Assembly: GCA_021018815.1 (NCBI GenBank)
Contig: JAITYX010000119.1
Location: forward strand, 372,001 to 436,000
Direction of reading: 5' to 3'
DNA: 64,000 nucleotides
DNA from: Talinum fruticosum
Lineage: Eukaryota > Streptophyta > Magnoliopsida > Caryophyllales > Talinaceae
How positions within the stretch are numbered: the first letter of the stretch is position 1; every line of letters begins with the position of its first letter. The position numbers and the translations under genes were made by a program. Of the stretch, positions 33,079 to 45,321 are shown in pieces. The notes under the pieces were generated by a model. The model worked only from the letters and a program-made list of their open reading frames with translations. It did not search any database and was not told the DNA's origin.

Positions 33079-34842
33079 GAGACATTCTTTTGGGGGTAGC
33101 ATTCATAGTATTGATCCTAAGCCAAAGGTCTAGTAGCTAAATACCATTTTTCACAACGAATTTTGATGAATGAAATCTTTCAACATCTTATTTTCAGTCT
33201 GCCAGTAAACAGTGATCTTAACAAAAACTTCTAAATTTTGTGATGTATCAAAACCAAGGGTGAGTTATAATATCAAAAACTTTATAATCTGATGAGAACC
33301 AAGGTGCTCAATCGCGTGCTGCTTGTGCAACCATTGCCTGCCCTCAAAGAGATAGAACACATGAAACTAACAGAAAAAATTTTGTACATTAAATGCACAA
33401 ACGAACAAGTGTTCTTCAAAGGCACATGTAGCACGTAGATGCTTGAGATAGTTCAAACATGCGTTGAAGTGAGATTGTTTTGGTGTCTAGGCTTTTGGCT
33501 ACAGTAGTTTCGCAGAAGCAAGAGGACAAAGCCATCTACTAATGGATTTTGTTAGAATTGACTAATGCATCTATTACTAGAGGTGTACTCACTTCACGAT
33601 AACTTATTTGGAGTGTGTTTCATTTGAAAGGTGTTTTTATGTGTGTATTGGAGGAGGGGTGGGGTATTAACATGTTAAAACATGAGAAAACTTCAGATCA
33701 AAAAGAATGAAGAAAATTCTAATGTAGTTTGTAGAGGTGAACCAAATTATTTATCACGGAAGAAAATGGAAGGCATATTGTGCAGATAGTCAAACATCAT
33801 TGCGAACACTTTGAAGAAGAAATCAGTCGCTACGTTCCCACTAATAATAGGTAGTGGAAAATTAGCTTGAAAGATTCAATGTTGATCCCAGTCATTGTTT
33901 AAACACCGAGATATACCCTGTAACAATATATACGTATACATACATGAACATGCGTGCATATGTGTATGTGGATGGATATATCTTTACTCACAAACTTCTC
34001 CTAAAAATCGAAAACATAAAAACAGCTAATTTGCTCCAAATGTAGGGCTTCTGTTTATGTAGAGGTTCGGTTCCATTTTGATATGTTTCCTTAGAATACA
34101 TAGAATTATATAAATTCCATAGATTTTATAGAGATATATGTACGAATTTATGAAAAAGTCTACATATATGGAGGAATTTGCCTAAAAAGGGAAAATATTA
34201 TAAAACATGGAAATAAATCTGGACAAAACTAAAATATTATAAGTCTAAAGAAATCTAAATCTGGAGTATATAAGAATATGTGAAAAGTAATTTCAATCAG
34301 TAAAAATAGCCAAAATTTACATCCTACCTTCATTTTGAAATTTAATTTTCATTTTTAGGCAAATATATTTCCATTGATTTCATTATTTTGTAGTTCATGT
34401 AACCAGAGTAACAAGGAAATCACAAGCAATATCCTTTTTACACCCTCTAAGAAAATAAATAATGTACCCAAGCAAAATATTACTACCTTACAGTAGATGT
34501 TCACACCAGATACGTTAAAAATCAACAATACTTCCAGACTATATTTTAAAATCTCTAATTGAAAAATTTAGATAACAATCACCACAACTAAAATAATCAC
34601 AAACACCTACCAAATACTAAAATTTATAACGAAGAAATGAGAAATCAAGTTAATTTATATCATATATATGTATCATACACATGCCATTTTATAATATATC
34701 ATGGATTCATATCATAGTCAAGGGTCTCGTGTAAGATGAGGTAGGGAGCTCATAATTAACTTTAAGCAATTGAAGCATTCATTAAAAGGTTATAATCTTA
34801 TGAAAAACACTAATTCACAAATTTTCATGCCTTCAATAGGAG
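33079..34842. other. Intergenic, AT-rich; no gene recognised
   Basis: No coding domain, repeat border or RNA gene is visible. It contains short AT-rich runs only. Confidence 0.5.
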
Positions 34843-34847
34843 GTTAA

Positions 34848-35322
34848 TGTAGTAATTCAACAATCAACTTATATATAATTAAATATGTATCGTAAAAACT
34901 GTCATAATTATACCTCAATTAAAAGTGATCTAATAAACATACAATAAGTTGACTTTAATATATCTAATAGGGTGTAAATTTTATGTGTAAAGATCGATGA
35001 CTCATTACTATTTTGTGAAAGACGGAACACTAGTGCATCAAAATCCCTAAGAGGTTTACAACTATAAATAAAGGTTATGTTCCTCATGTTATTCGTAAGA
35101 ACTAATTCTCCTTAAAATTCCATTATCAAAGAAATAATGAGATTAAAGAAATTCCAATGAGTTCTCTTCATGATACATGTTGATATGGAAGACCTAACCA
35201 CGTCAATCAACGAGAATTGGTTTCAATTATGAATTTAGATAAGTCTTATTAATATATTTTATTGATTCGACATATTGAATTATAAATTTATAGTGATGGT
35301 TTTTGCTATAGTTTTCCCTACA
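34848..35322 (+). repeat. 5' LTR of the copia element
   Basis: The LTR starts TGTAGTAATTCAACAATC and ends TTTTCCCTACA. It aligns along its length with 40146-40632 (AATTAAATATGTATCGTAA, AATAAACATACAATAA, ACAACTATAAATAAAGGTTA, GACATATTGAATT). The ACTATAAATAAA block at about 35061 is the likely TATA box. Confidence 0.85.
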
Positions 35323-35323
35323 A

Positions 35324-35336
35324 GTAATATCGAGTC
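35324..35336 (+). other. Primer-binding site (tRNA-iMet type), degenerate
   Basis: GTAATATCGAGTC just downstream of the 5' LTR resembles TGGTATCAGAGC, the usual copia primer-binding site for initiator methionine tRNA. Confidence 0.5.
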
Positions 35337-35469
35337 TTCCTTATGTTGAATCTTTGGAACAATTAAGGTTAACATTTGATTTTTCCTTATACTCATTTTT
35401 TCCCTAATTTTTCTTTTGTATTCCTGCTGCTCGCATTTTAATTGCTTAATTCGGCAATTATTTGGTTGT

Positions 35470-36530
35470 CTATGGCAAAATTAAGTTAAGAGTTTTTGAT
35501 TCTTGTATCATCTAGCATGATTCTTAAATTTCATTGAAGAGTTTAATTGTTGAATTGTTCTCGGGCGACGAACCCTAGTTATTTTGTTCTTCTCTGGATA
35601 AATTAAGGGCTATTGTTTATTGCATCATATGACATAATTATGTACATTTAATTGTTGATGTATGGTTCTAAGTTTCGGTTTAATTGCAATTTTGTTTCCA
35701 CAACCCCAGAACAATAATTTCAGTTAGTTTGGAGTTAGGAAAATTGAATTTTATTTCTTCTCTTTTGTTGAAGTTGATTGAGGAGATTTATTACTCATGT
35801 TTTTAGTAATTTAGATTATTTTAGTTGTTGTTTATAATGACAAAAGCATGAGATTTGTTGCTATTATTGGTCGAAAGAGGAACCCTAACTTTTCGGTTGT
35901 TAAAGTACAAAATTAGGGATCAATTCATTAAATTTTATGAAAATTAAGTTAGGGGTTTTGTTTCTAGCATGTTTAATCATGATTTGGTGCTTCAATTTGG
36001 ACTTTCATTGATTACATTTTTTGGGCAAATTTTGTACCAAGAACCCTAATTTTGAGGCATAAGAATGTGGTTAAACTAGGCTCAATTCATTTATTTGAAT
36101 GAAAATTAACTTAGGGCTTTTGTTTATAGCATGGTTAATTATATTATACTGCCTTCATTTTTTGTTTTCATTGATTTATGTTTTTTGGCAATTTTGGAAG
36201 CAAGAATCATAATTTTTCGAGCCTTGGATTGTGAAATTGAAACTGACTAGTTGAGGAGTTTTGTTTTCTGAATGTTTAATCATGTTTTGGTTGCCTAAAT
36301 TTCGATTTTTATTGATTAATTTTTTTGGGCAAATTTCAAATGCTAAAATCCTAATTTCGAACTTATTGTGTAAAATTCAGATTGAATTCATTCCAGCTCA
36401 ACAAAATTGGTTTAGGGGTCTTATTTACTATATTTTTGGGCATATTTTGGTGCATTCAATTTTCAGTTTTATAAAATATATTTTCTAGGTAAAATTTCGA
36501 TTGGTTTTTACGATTTTTATGCGGTTTTTT
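35470..36530. repeat. Diverged ~155-165 bp tandem repeats in the copia leader
   Basis: At least five units recur with the pattern AAATTAA-TTAGGG-TTTTGTTT, AGCATG-TTAAT-ATG, TTTCATTGATT, TTTTTTGGGCAAATTT and AACCCTAA-TTT. Clear unit starts lie near 35481, 35941, 36104, 36250 and 36405. They lie between the primer-binding site and gag and show no coding potential. Confidence 0.75.
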
Positions 36531-36865
36531 GAGGTATTTAAAACCAATCATGTTTATTTACATGAATATTATTATTCACGATTTAATTCGGAATAATTTT
36601 AAGTTTCAATATTATTGGTATGATTATTTATATTTTCGATAATTTTAAGATTAATTATTTGAAAATATATATGGTATATTCATGCAAGTTATGTTAATAT
36701 TGTTTGACCCAAAAATATTGATTTAATTGTACGGATTTTGTGGGGATAAGCAAGTGATCATTATTTCGGCTTTCATATGATTATTGAATCGACCCAAAGG
36801 AAAATTTGATTCATTCGACATGCTTGTTATTATCAAAGTTTGATTACTACCCCAAGATACCACCC

Positions 36866-37203
36866 GAAGTCAATATTTTCATCCAAAGATGGAACATTAA
36901 TGGAAAATCGATATCTTAATATGGAATGTCATCTTATTTAAACTTATTATTATTAATTTTTCACTAAGATTTTAAATTTTGAAAGCACGTTGTAATTATC
37001 TTCTTATTCCTTTGATAGAGCTGCCTCTAACTTAGAAGTTAATATTTTCATTAAAAAATGGAATATTAATGAAAAATCGGTATCTTAATATAGAATGTCA
37101 CCTTATTTAAAGTTATTATTATTGAGTTTTTACTAAGATTTTAAATTTTGAAAGCATGTTGTAATTATCTTCTTGTTCCTTTGATAGAGTTCTCTCTAAT
37201 TTT
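36866..37203. repeat. Tandem duplication, period 169 bp
   Basis: Two similar copies start at 36866 (GAAGTCAATATTTTCAT) and 37035 (GAAGTTAATATTTTCAT), each ending with CTTTGATAGAG before a CTCTAA motif, immediately upstream of gag. Confidence 0.9.
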
Positions 37204-37232
37204 GCTAATACCACAAGATTAACTTTACTTCT

Positions 37233-37937
37233 ATGCCAAATGGCTCTAACCTTAAGTCATGGCAAGAAAACCTACTAATTATTCTCGGAGTCGTGGATCA
37301 CGACTTTGTTTTAAGAGTTGTCTCTCTCGTTACACGTAAGAATAGCTCTTATCAAAAGAGAGAATTTAAAAAGTGGAAGATATCAAATCACATGTGCATG
37401 ATGATCATAAAGAAAGTCATTCTCGAAGCATTAAGGAACACTATATCTAAAAGTATAAAAACATATAAGGATTTCCTTACTAAAATTGGTATGCTCTTAA
37501 CAAACATAACTTCAATGAGGTATAAAAGCAACGAAACATTAGGGAGTACATCATGGAGATGTCTCATTTAGCTTCAAAACTAAAAGCACTTAAACTTGAC
37601 ATCTCTAATACCTTGTTAGGATATTCGGTTTTGATCTCTTCTATCATGTTTGAACCAGTTTAAGAGACTTTGTTTGTCAATGAGTTCATCTCAAACGTGT
37701 CAAAAAAGAGGAAAGGTTAAAATTAGAGGGAAACGTTAAAATTAGATGAGATTGAGAGTCCTCATCTTACCTTAACCTCCGACTCCAAGAGGAAAGGTTG
37801 AAGTTAAATAAGACTTACGAGTAAAGATAAGGCACCTCATAAGAAACACATGCCAATCAATTCCTGGAGCCGATAAAGGTTATTTCTTTTGCGGTGATCC
37901 ACATTATAAGATGTGGTGCACCAACACGCTTAGCGCG
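37233..37937 (+). pseudogene. copia gag (UBN2-type) with degenerate zinc knuckle
   Basis: The open part from 37233 reads MPNGSNLKSWQENLLIILGV and FKKWKISNHMCMMIIKKV, then EALRNTISKS. This is the N-terminal core of plant copia Gag. Other frames continue with EMSHLASKLKALKLDIS. At about 37885-37935 a zinc-knuckle equivalent reads YFFCGDPHYKMWC, with one of the metal-binding cysteines missing. A hAT-type MITE interrupts the reading right after the knuckle, at the arginine/lysine-rich segment. Gag would form the particle; this copy is inactive. Confidence 0.85.
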
Positions 37938-37945
37938 CCAAGAAA

Positions 37946-38384
37946 TAGGGGTGTTCACGGTTCGGTTTGGTTCGGATTAGATCGGGTATTTTTACCGGTT
38001 AACCGGATTTAGATAAACTAGTTAACCGGATTTTTCGGTTCGATTCATCGGACAACCGGAATTGGCAATGAAAAAAATATGAAGTGATTTTTGGGATTTT
38101 ACTATCGACGACCATTGGGCCCAACAACAACCACTAGGATAGCGGTGGTAGCGGTTGGGCGATGAGGTTGGGCAAGCGGCGAGTTGGTAGTACTCGACAA
38201 GCCTTGGGTTCGACTCCGGTTAACCGTCGGTTTCAAAATCGCAAGTCGGAACCGAAGCTGGTTATGCTATTAGTTCACCGATTCGATTACTCGGAAAATT
38301 CAATTAGTTCCCTTAACTAGATAAACGATTAGGTTCGCCTGGTTACGGTTCCGTTTCACGGTTCCAGTTTTTTAAAGAGCCCTA
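37946..38384. mobile_element. hAT-type MITE, 439 bp, near-perfect 8-bp TSD
   Basis: The element starts TAGGGGTGTTCACGGTTCGG and ends AGAGCCCTA, with opposite-end similarity (CACGGTTCGG versus ACTGGAACCGTG). It is flanked by CCAAGAAA (37938-37945) and CTAAGAAA (38385-38392), an 8-bp duplication with one mismatch, as expected of hAT insertions. It splits the copia gag/protease reading. No transposase inside. Confidence 0.85.
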
Positions 38385-39790
38385 CTAAGAAAGTATGCTT
38401 ACCAAATTGGTTTGTTCGAGAGATTAATTTAGCCTCAATGCCTAGACACACATGGTGGATGACCTCGTGTAGCTACTAACATAGACCGTATGTCTATGGA
38501 GGGTTGCTGAAAACCCGGTGATGGTGAAAATACGTCTACATGGGAGACGGTCGGACGATTCCAATAGAGACAATTGAAAAGTGTAGATTATTACTAAAGA
38601 TTGGATTTTATTTGAATCTTAACGGAAATTTTATTGTACCATCTTCCGGACAAATTTTGATTTTTATTCCCATTTTAGACAAATCAAGTTATCATTGTTC
38701 ATTTGGAAATCGATTATTCGGTTTGTTTTATAATTTAAAATTGGTTGGATCCAATTCTTTATTGTTTGGTAATGGTCTATATTCCCTTCCACAACAAAAA
38801 AATTTAAATAACGACGGGATTTCCGACGAGAATTCCAACGCAATTTTAGAATTCCGACGGGATTTCTAGCGAGACCCACTGTTTGAATTACGCTCGTCGG
38901 ACCGAAGGGGCCGTCGAGACATTTCCGACGGGAATTACATCGGGCCCGTCGAATTCGAATGTAATTCCCGTCAAAATTCCAAAAAAAAAAAAAAAATATG
39001 GTCGTCGGAGGCCGATGGAATACCCGTCGGACATTTTCCGTAGCTATTTTTGTGGTTTTTTAAGCGTTGACACAATTGCCTTGTATTATGAATCCATACA
39101 TTTAAGTACACAAGGCATAAAGAAAAACTTAACGGATGAGAATTGTGATGCATTATGGCACAAAAGATGGGGCCATATCTCCAAAAGTAGATTAGAAGGA
39201 CTCGTAGAATGAAAAAGATTCCTTATGCATCAACACTAGGTAGCGTGATATATGATCAAGTGTACACTCGTTTAGACATTGTGTATATCATATGATGGAA
39301 TGACACTTAAGCAATCCAAGGTTAGAGCACTTGGAGAGCACTCAAAAGGTATTATGGTACTCAATGAGAACAAAAGGGTGCATATTCACATATAAGAGGT
39401 CACGTCGGCTTAAGATCGTTGGGTATAATAACTCCAATCGTTGGGTATACAAACTCTATGAATAAAATCATCTCCTATAAGAATGTCAAATAGTCCATTA
39501 CACCATCTTCCACTATGGAAGTAGAGTTCATTGCATGTTATGAGGCATCTAACTACGGGATGTGATTCGATGATACTATTCAAAGACCACTTAAAGTATT
39601 TTATGACAATAAGTTATGACAATAAGTCTACTTGGTTTTCCGGTTTTTAATAACAAGAGTTTAAGTAAAAATTTGTGGCTCTCAAATACTTAATTTTGAA
39701 AGAAAAAGTTCGAGAATAGGGAAATGTCAATTGAGCACATAGGCACAAACTCTATGATTGCGGATTTGACTTATGTTATTTGTTATTTAA
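38385..39790 (+). pseudogene. copia protease/GAG-pre-integrase and RNase H remnants
   Basis: After the hAT element the copia reading resumes with a PRHTWW and NIDRMSMEGC-type protease segment, then FYLNLNGNFIVPS, DKSSYHCSFGNRLF. After the nested CACTA-type MITE (about 38790-39054) it continues with DTIALYYESIHLSTQG and WHKRWGHISKSRLEGLVE, the GAG-pre-integrase domain. Immediately after (39215 on) come YASTLGSVIYDQVYTR, STMEVEFIACYEASN and MSIEHIGTNSMIAD, which belong to the RNase H end. Integrase and most of reverse transcriptase are therefore deleted at about 39215. Confidence 0.85.
38790..39054. mobile_element. CACTA-type MITE nested in the copia element
   Basis: The insertion starts CACAACAAAAAAATTT and ends GCTATTTTTGTG, imperfect forms of CACTA-type termini. 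The inside holds repeated CGACGGGATTTCCGACG-like subterminal motifs on both strands, typical of CACTA (En/Spm) elements. The copia frame is continuous across it. A 3-bp target duplication is not clean, so exact ends are uncertain by one or two bases. Confidence 0.65.
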
Positions 39791-40129
39791 TTATAAGGAT
39801 ATTTTCTACGAAATAAACTTATATTAAAGTGTCTGTTATACTTTATTTATATTTTGGGTCTCATTAAAATTTAAGGTGGACCAATTGGAGATATAAGTGT
39901 TCAAATCACATCATATGAAAATTCCATACTACACATCCACATCATGATCCATGTCATTCTTTTGTATTAGCTTAAATAATCATTGATGGGTCGAGTTACT
40001 TTGATGTAATGAAGGGTGCTTTGGTCCTATATTGATATTATTGATGGACGAGAATTGTTTAGATATATTATTATTGTGACGATAAGGTTAAACTCAAATT
40101 TTGGTTGGTCATATTGTAAAGTTACATAG

Positions 40130-40145
40130 AGGTTAGGTGGGAGAT
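40130..40145 (+). other. copia polypurine tract
   Basis: GAGGTTAGGTGGGAGAT directly precedes the 3' LTR start TGTCGGATC. Confidence 0.6.
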
Positions 40146-40632
40146 TGTCGGATCTTCATCTAACAATGAGTTTATATGTAATTAAATATGTATCATAAGG
40201 ACTATCATGGTTATAACTAAACTAAAGTTATCTAATAAACATACAATAATTTAAACTTTAATATATGTGATATAGAGTGGGCTTTACATGTGTACGGACA
40301 CTCGGTAGCCTATTCTTGTTCTATGATGGGTAGAAGAGTAGTGCGTTCAAACCCCTAAAAGAGTTTACAAGTATAAATAAAATTTATGGTCCTCATATCA
40401 TATATATGAATTAATTTTCCGTGACACCCCATTATCATAAGGAGAGAATAAGATCGGAGGAATTCTAATGAGTTTTCTTAATAGTACGTGTAGATCTAAA
40501 AACCTAACTATGTCACTCAAGAAAAGCTGATGTCATTTATAAATTTAGGTACGTTTTAGTAATTTATTCTGTTAATTCAACATATTGAATTTTGAGTGTA
40601 TAGTGATAGTTTTTACTATGGTTTTCCTTAGT
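40146..40632 (+). repeat. 3' LTR of the copia element
   Basis: The 487-bp LTR starts TGTCGGATCTTCATC and pairs with 34848-35322. Its last bases read CCTTAGT where the 5' LTR has CCCTACA, followed directly by the GTTAA duplication. Confidence 0.85.
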
Positions 40633-40637
40633 GTTAA

Positions 40638-42114
40638 AAATTCTAATTCCCAAATACCCTCCCCTCAGCTTCCCTTATATACCCTCCCCTCATCAGCCAC
40701 TCTCACTATGACCAAGATAATTTAGCCCTACCTTTTAAACAAAAATATCAAGATATCCTCATAACAACTTTTTGCTTTTTTCATTGGCTTCCATCACAGT
40801 ACAAGTCACTATCAGAATTGAGTTTAAAGTGATAAAAAAGCAAGCAATTAAGACTAGCACTCATGTTTTCATCAGTGCTATTTATGTCTTTCATTCTTTT
40901 CTTTAACCAATATTGTTGCCCATGTCCAATGACTATTGATTGTTGACATTGTCTTTCTTTGTGTAAGTTGCATAACCATTGGAGAGATGAGGAAGCAAAG
41001 AAAGGTTCAAGAGGTTATAGAAGCATGTCATGAAGGTTGTGTACTAGTGATGACCACTATAGTGGCCTGAACATGGGTCGAGGCCAGCTACAAAGATCTT
41101 GGGGACAAGAGAAGAGTTAAAGGAGAGGTCAAGATTTTAACTTGGGCAAGACTATGGGGTGAAGAGGGCCCAAAGAACATAAGATCTCAATCATAGTCCT
41201 TAACGAAAACAATTGCACACAAATATAAGAGACATAAGAAAGGAGACAAATAAGCATGAATAAATAGGGTCACCATCAAGCACGCACATTGTAGAGGAGA
41301 GTATGATAGTTTGATTGGGAATGATGGAAGGAGGAACCACGAATGGCATATGAGCAATCGAATTCACTATGATAATGAGAGTATAAAACAGATCTTTAGG
41401 GACTAATAAGCACGACAAGGATATATGTAAAGGGATACGAAATCTAAAGAAATGTGGATAGAAACGAGAGAAAATATTAAAATTCTCTCATAACTTATAT
41501 TGGTGGAAGAATTAGCCACATAAAAAAGTGCCATAAAGGCACACAAATTTGGCACAACTACAGCCAAGCAAATCAACTCAATTTACACATAAGGATCAAA
41601 ATATTACACACCTAAATGGACAAGATAGTCAAGAGTCACCATATTCATCCAAATAATTACCATAATAATATCATAAAAATCCCAATTAACCAAAAAACCT
41701 ACTTATAACTTGATTAATAAATAATGCCAAAATTAAACATCATTAAAGCTGGAAGTTACCAAGGGTTGCGGTAAAGGCCATGATTTATGCCGTAGGTAAG
41801 CAAGGTAAATCATAATCTGAATTCAGAGAAAATAACCCAATAACGAAGGTGACTATGGTTAGGAAGAGAAATAAGCGTTATTGAGGTGAGAGAATAGGTA
41901 TCAATGAGCCCAAAAGGTTCAAAAAGCATTTTGATCTCGATCGCAGTAACAGATGCAGCATCATACAATCCCCATTATGACAAACGTGGCATCACGGTGT
42001 TTTCGAATTAAAAATGCCATTCACCCAACTTAAAACATTTTTAATGCAACTGTTTCGTTGAAGAACTACCTCATTTTAAAAGACTCACAATCTTTTAATA
42101 AGAAATTAAATAAA
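40638..42114. other. Intergenic; no gene recognised
   Basis: An approximately 25-bp segment is duplicated near 40650-40690 (two ATACCCTCCCCTCA-bearing copies). I see no coding motif; the frame at 41200-41418 (minus) resembles nothing known to me. Confidence 0.5.
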
Positions 42115-43359
42115 GGATTTTTCCATAATGTGTCCTCAGGACACATATTAATGTGTATTTAATAGGCTGATTAACAGACTAATTTATTAAGAAATTTAAT
42201 TGAAAGTACTTTTTTTTTCTCTTCTGATAATTTTCATTTTTTAGTAGGCTTAAACTCAATTTAGTAGGCTTCTTATAATCAAATTATCGTGGAAATAATT
42301 ACATGAAAGGACTTAAATTAAAATCAATGACATTATATTTATAAGCTTTTTCTTAATTATAAATCAATGACATTAGTCTAATATGTAGAGTTCTTTTTAT
42401 ATATATTTTTTGTATTTAAATCAATGACATTAGTCTCGACCTCTGTGATAATTGATATTTTTAATAAATTAGGCTAAAGTTTTGCATTTATTTTTACTTG
42501 ATTAATTTTATGCACTACTAATAAGTTGCTTTATCAACTTGTTTATAAAAAAGAAAAACTTTCTATCAACTTTTTATTCTAATATGTAAAAATGAGAACA
42601 CAATTTTTATGAAAAAGAAAAAAACCCTTTAAAAGAATGTAAAATTTGGAATACATTTTATGGTAAAAGAAAAAAACTTTAAAAGAATGTACAAATTATA
42701 ATACATTTTTTAATGAAAATCATATTTTTTACGTGTCATTAGTTAAATATTTGTACATTCTTTTAAAGGGTATTATAATTTCTACGTCTGTATTATAATT
42801 TCTACATTTTTTAAGGTTTTTTTCTTTTTGCATAAAAAATGTGTTCTCATTTCTATATATTAGAATAAAAAGTTGATAAAAAGTTTTTTTTTTTTCATAG
42901 ACAACTTGATAAAGCAACATATTAGTAGTGCATAAAATTAATTAAGTGAAAATTAATGCAAAAGTCTACCCTAATTTATTAAAAATATCAATTATCATAG
43001 GGTAGAGACTAATGTCATTGATATAAATACAAAAATATAAAAAAGAACTCTACATATTAGACTAATATTATTGATTTATAATTAGGAAAAAAGCTTATAA
43101 GTTATAACTATAATGTCATTGATTCCAATAATAAGTCTTTTCCTTCTACCATAATTTGAGTACAAGAATAGGGAGAAAACTTAAAATTAAGTTTAAACCC
43201 ACTAAAAGATGACGATTATCAGGAGAGAAAAAAATACTTTTGACTATTCATCATTAAATACATAAAAATTTCTTAATAAAAAAGTAATAAATTAGTCCCT
43301 TAACTACCCTATTAAATGCACCTTAATATATGCCCTTAGGGTACATTATACAAAAATCC
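42115..43359. mobile_element. AT-rich giant palindrome (foldback MITE), ~1.25 kb
   Basis: The left end GGATTTTTCCATAATGTG and the reverse complement of the right end GGATTTTTGTATAATGTA match. Similarity continues inward for more than 500 bp on each side: TAATGACATTAGTCT, AGAGTTCTTTTT-TAT, TTTATGCACTACTAATA, GCTTTATCAA-TTGT, AATGAGAACACA and AAAAGAATGTA. The centre lies at about 42740. No transposase. The family is uncertain; left and right flanks share AAGAAAT-A nearby but not as a clean adjacent duplication. Confidence 0.8.
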
Positions 43360-44117
43360 AAGAAATATATACTATTTTCCATTGAAATCAAAGAATTTAA
43401 TGAGAGAGTGGGAACCTTGATGATGAGTGAACTAAGGTGTACATATGCCCCAAATCATATGTAAAGGTCGAGGTTACAATACCATCAACTCCCGGAGAAC
43501 ATTAGTTAGCCACTCTGCCATGTCTCCAAATGTCTAGCTTGCTCCCCACCAACATTACTTTTTATACTTTAAATCTGTCATGTCACACTTTTTATCGAAA
43601 ATCAAACTGTCCTCAAAATAAGTTCTTCATAATATTAACTCAAATTCCAAACTTATTTATCTAAATATATAGGTTTCAAAAATTATTTTATCATATTTTA
43701 ATGAATCAATTTGTAAATTTTTCATATATTTTAGGTAAGATATATTTTAATATAATTATACTTCTCCTTCAAAAAAAAAATATAATTATACTTCAATAAT
43801 TTTTAACTGAACTTTAATCAATAATACTTTGCCATTCCAACTTAGGATCTCCCGAATTTTGCGATTTGGCCACCATATATATTGATTTAGCTTCATTTAT
43901 TATAAACTCATTAATAATGGGAGATATTTTTCTTATTAGATTGCATTCATATATAAAAGTTGGTACATATGTAACGGGACCCTAATATATCATACAGATA
44001 GTAATAGTGACTAATATTCTTTGTTGTTCATTTCAGAGGAGGGCGGAAAAAGAAAAAAGTTAGTCATTGTTGCCCGTACAACCCATAACTTAGTCTCCCT
44101 ACTCGTAGTGTACATTA
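43360..44117. other. Intergenic, AT-rich; no gene recognised
   Basis: No element ends or coding motifs seen apart from the TTA (44115-44117) that may be a target duplication of the next element. Confidence 0.5.
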
Positions 44118-45314
44118 AACCATTTCCAACGTAAGGCCTGAGCGCCTAAAAATCTAATGTGGCACGCGGACCAAGGCGTGTCGTTGCCTGAACACATACG
44201 ATCCCTCAGACCTGCAGTACCTTGTTATAGGAAAGACAGGTATTCCATGCTCATTATCGGAACCAATCACTTGTTCACTAAAGCCATTGTGAGACTAATC
44301 GTTCATTTCCATCTCAGTGGAAAACCTTTTCATCAGCTAGCCTATCCTCTAGAGAGGTATTTTAGATGATAGGTTCTATAGGAGCTGGACAATCTGTTTG
44401 ATAAAATCCTATAAGTACAACTCTATGTTCCTTATATTATAGTATTTAAACAAGTTCTGGATAATAAGCCTAAGGTTTTCTTATTGATGATAATAGCGAT
44501 ATTGATGCTAGTAGACGATATTGATGCTAGTGAAGATAAGAGAGAAAGCGCGTTCACGAAGTGGCGGCTGTTGATTGGATAAATTTATTAACACGTTCTC
44601 TCATCAGCGTTAACTCTCTTTCTCTTAACTCTCTTTCTCTCTCTTTCTCTCTCTTTACTAACACTCTCTCTCTCTTTTTGTGTGGGGAAGGAATTTAGAA
44701 TTTGAAAATTGTAAATGCAATTACTAATTTAATTTGGGAAATAACAAAAATTATTTTATGTTACAATTTTCTTAATTGTCTTATTTCCACGTTCTTTTAT
44801 TTATATTTTTTAAAATTATAAAAATTATTATAATAAAAAAATATAATATTACTTGTTATTATTGTATATTTTTATTTAATAAAATTTCTAATATTATTGT
44901 TATCATTTGTTTAAAAAAAATCGCAACCTAAAATAATTAATATTCTTGTTGTATTATAATAATATTATTATTTAATAAAAATTCAATATTAATGTATCAT
45001 TTGTTTTAAAAAATCGTAATTTTAAATAATTAATTTAAATTTTTATATTGCATTGAATAATTTTATATATACTATTAATATAAAATAAAATAAATAAACT
45101 AGTTAAATATGTTAATAAATAGACTCCATATGGATTATTTAAATAGGTGAGCCTTTTTGGTGAGCTTTACATTGCAAAAGTAACGATTTGGAGAAGAGAA
45201 AAAGGAGGCTCTTGGCGATGTGTCGGTGTAGACCTTACGAAGTGAGCATATGATATGACGAGTATAGGCCCTCATAAAATGAGCCTAAAATAGGCTCACC
45301 CATTACAAATGCTC
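44118..45314. mobile_element. Possible non-autonomous PIF/Harbinger element, TSD TTA
   Basis: The left end AACCATTTCCAACGTAAGGCC and the reverse complement of the right end GAGCATTTGTAATGGGTGAG are similar. TTA is found on both sides (44115-44117 and 45315-45317). The inside holds a CT-rich run (44610-44678) and AT-rich sequence, no transposase. The termini are diverged, so this is a moderate-confidence call. Confidence 0.5.
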
Positions 45315-45321
45315 TTAGTTC

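Larger units (their letters stand above)
34848..40632 (+). mobile_element. Ty1/copia retrotransposon, internally deleted, TSD GTTAA
   Basis: Two LTRs of 475 and 487 bp bound a 5785-bp element, flanked by GTTAA at 34843-34847 and 40633-40637. Internal order is a primer-binding-like site, a long leader with tandem repeats, gag, a protease/pre-integrase region, then a jump to the end of reverse transcriptase/RNase H, so most of integrase and reverse transcriptase is deleted. Two MITEs are nested inside (37946-38384 and about 38790-39054). LTR divergence and many stops show age. Confidence 0.88.

Noticed and set aside
44157..44369. 70-residue ORF (MWHADQGVSL...)
   Set aside because: No recognisable family, and it lies inside a putative non-autonomous transposon.
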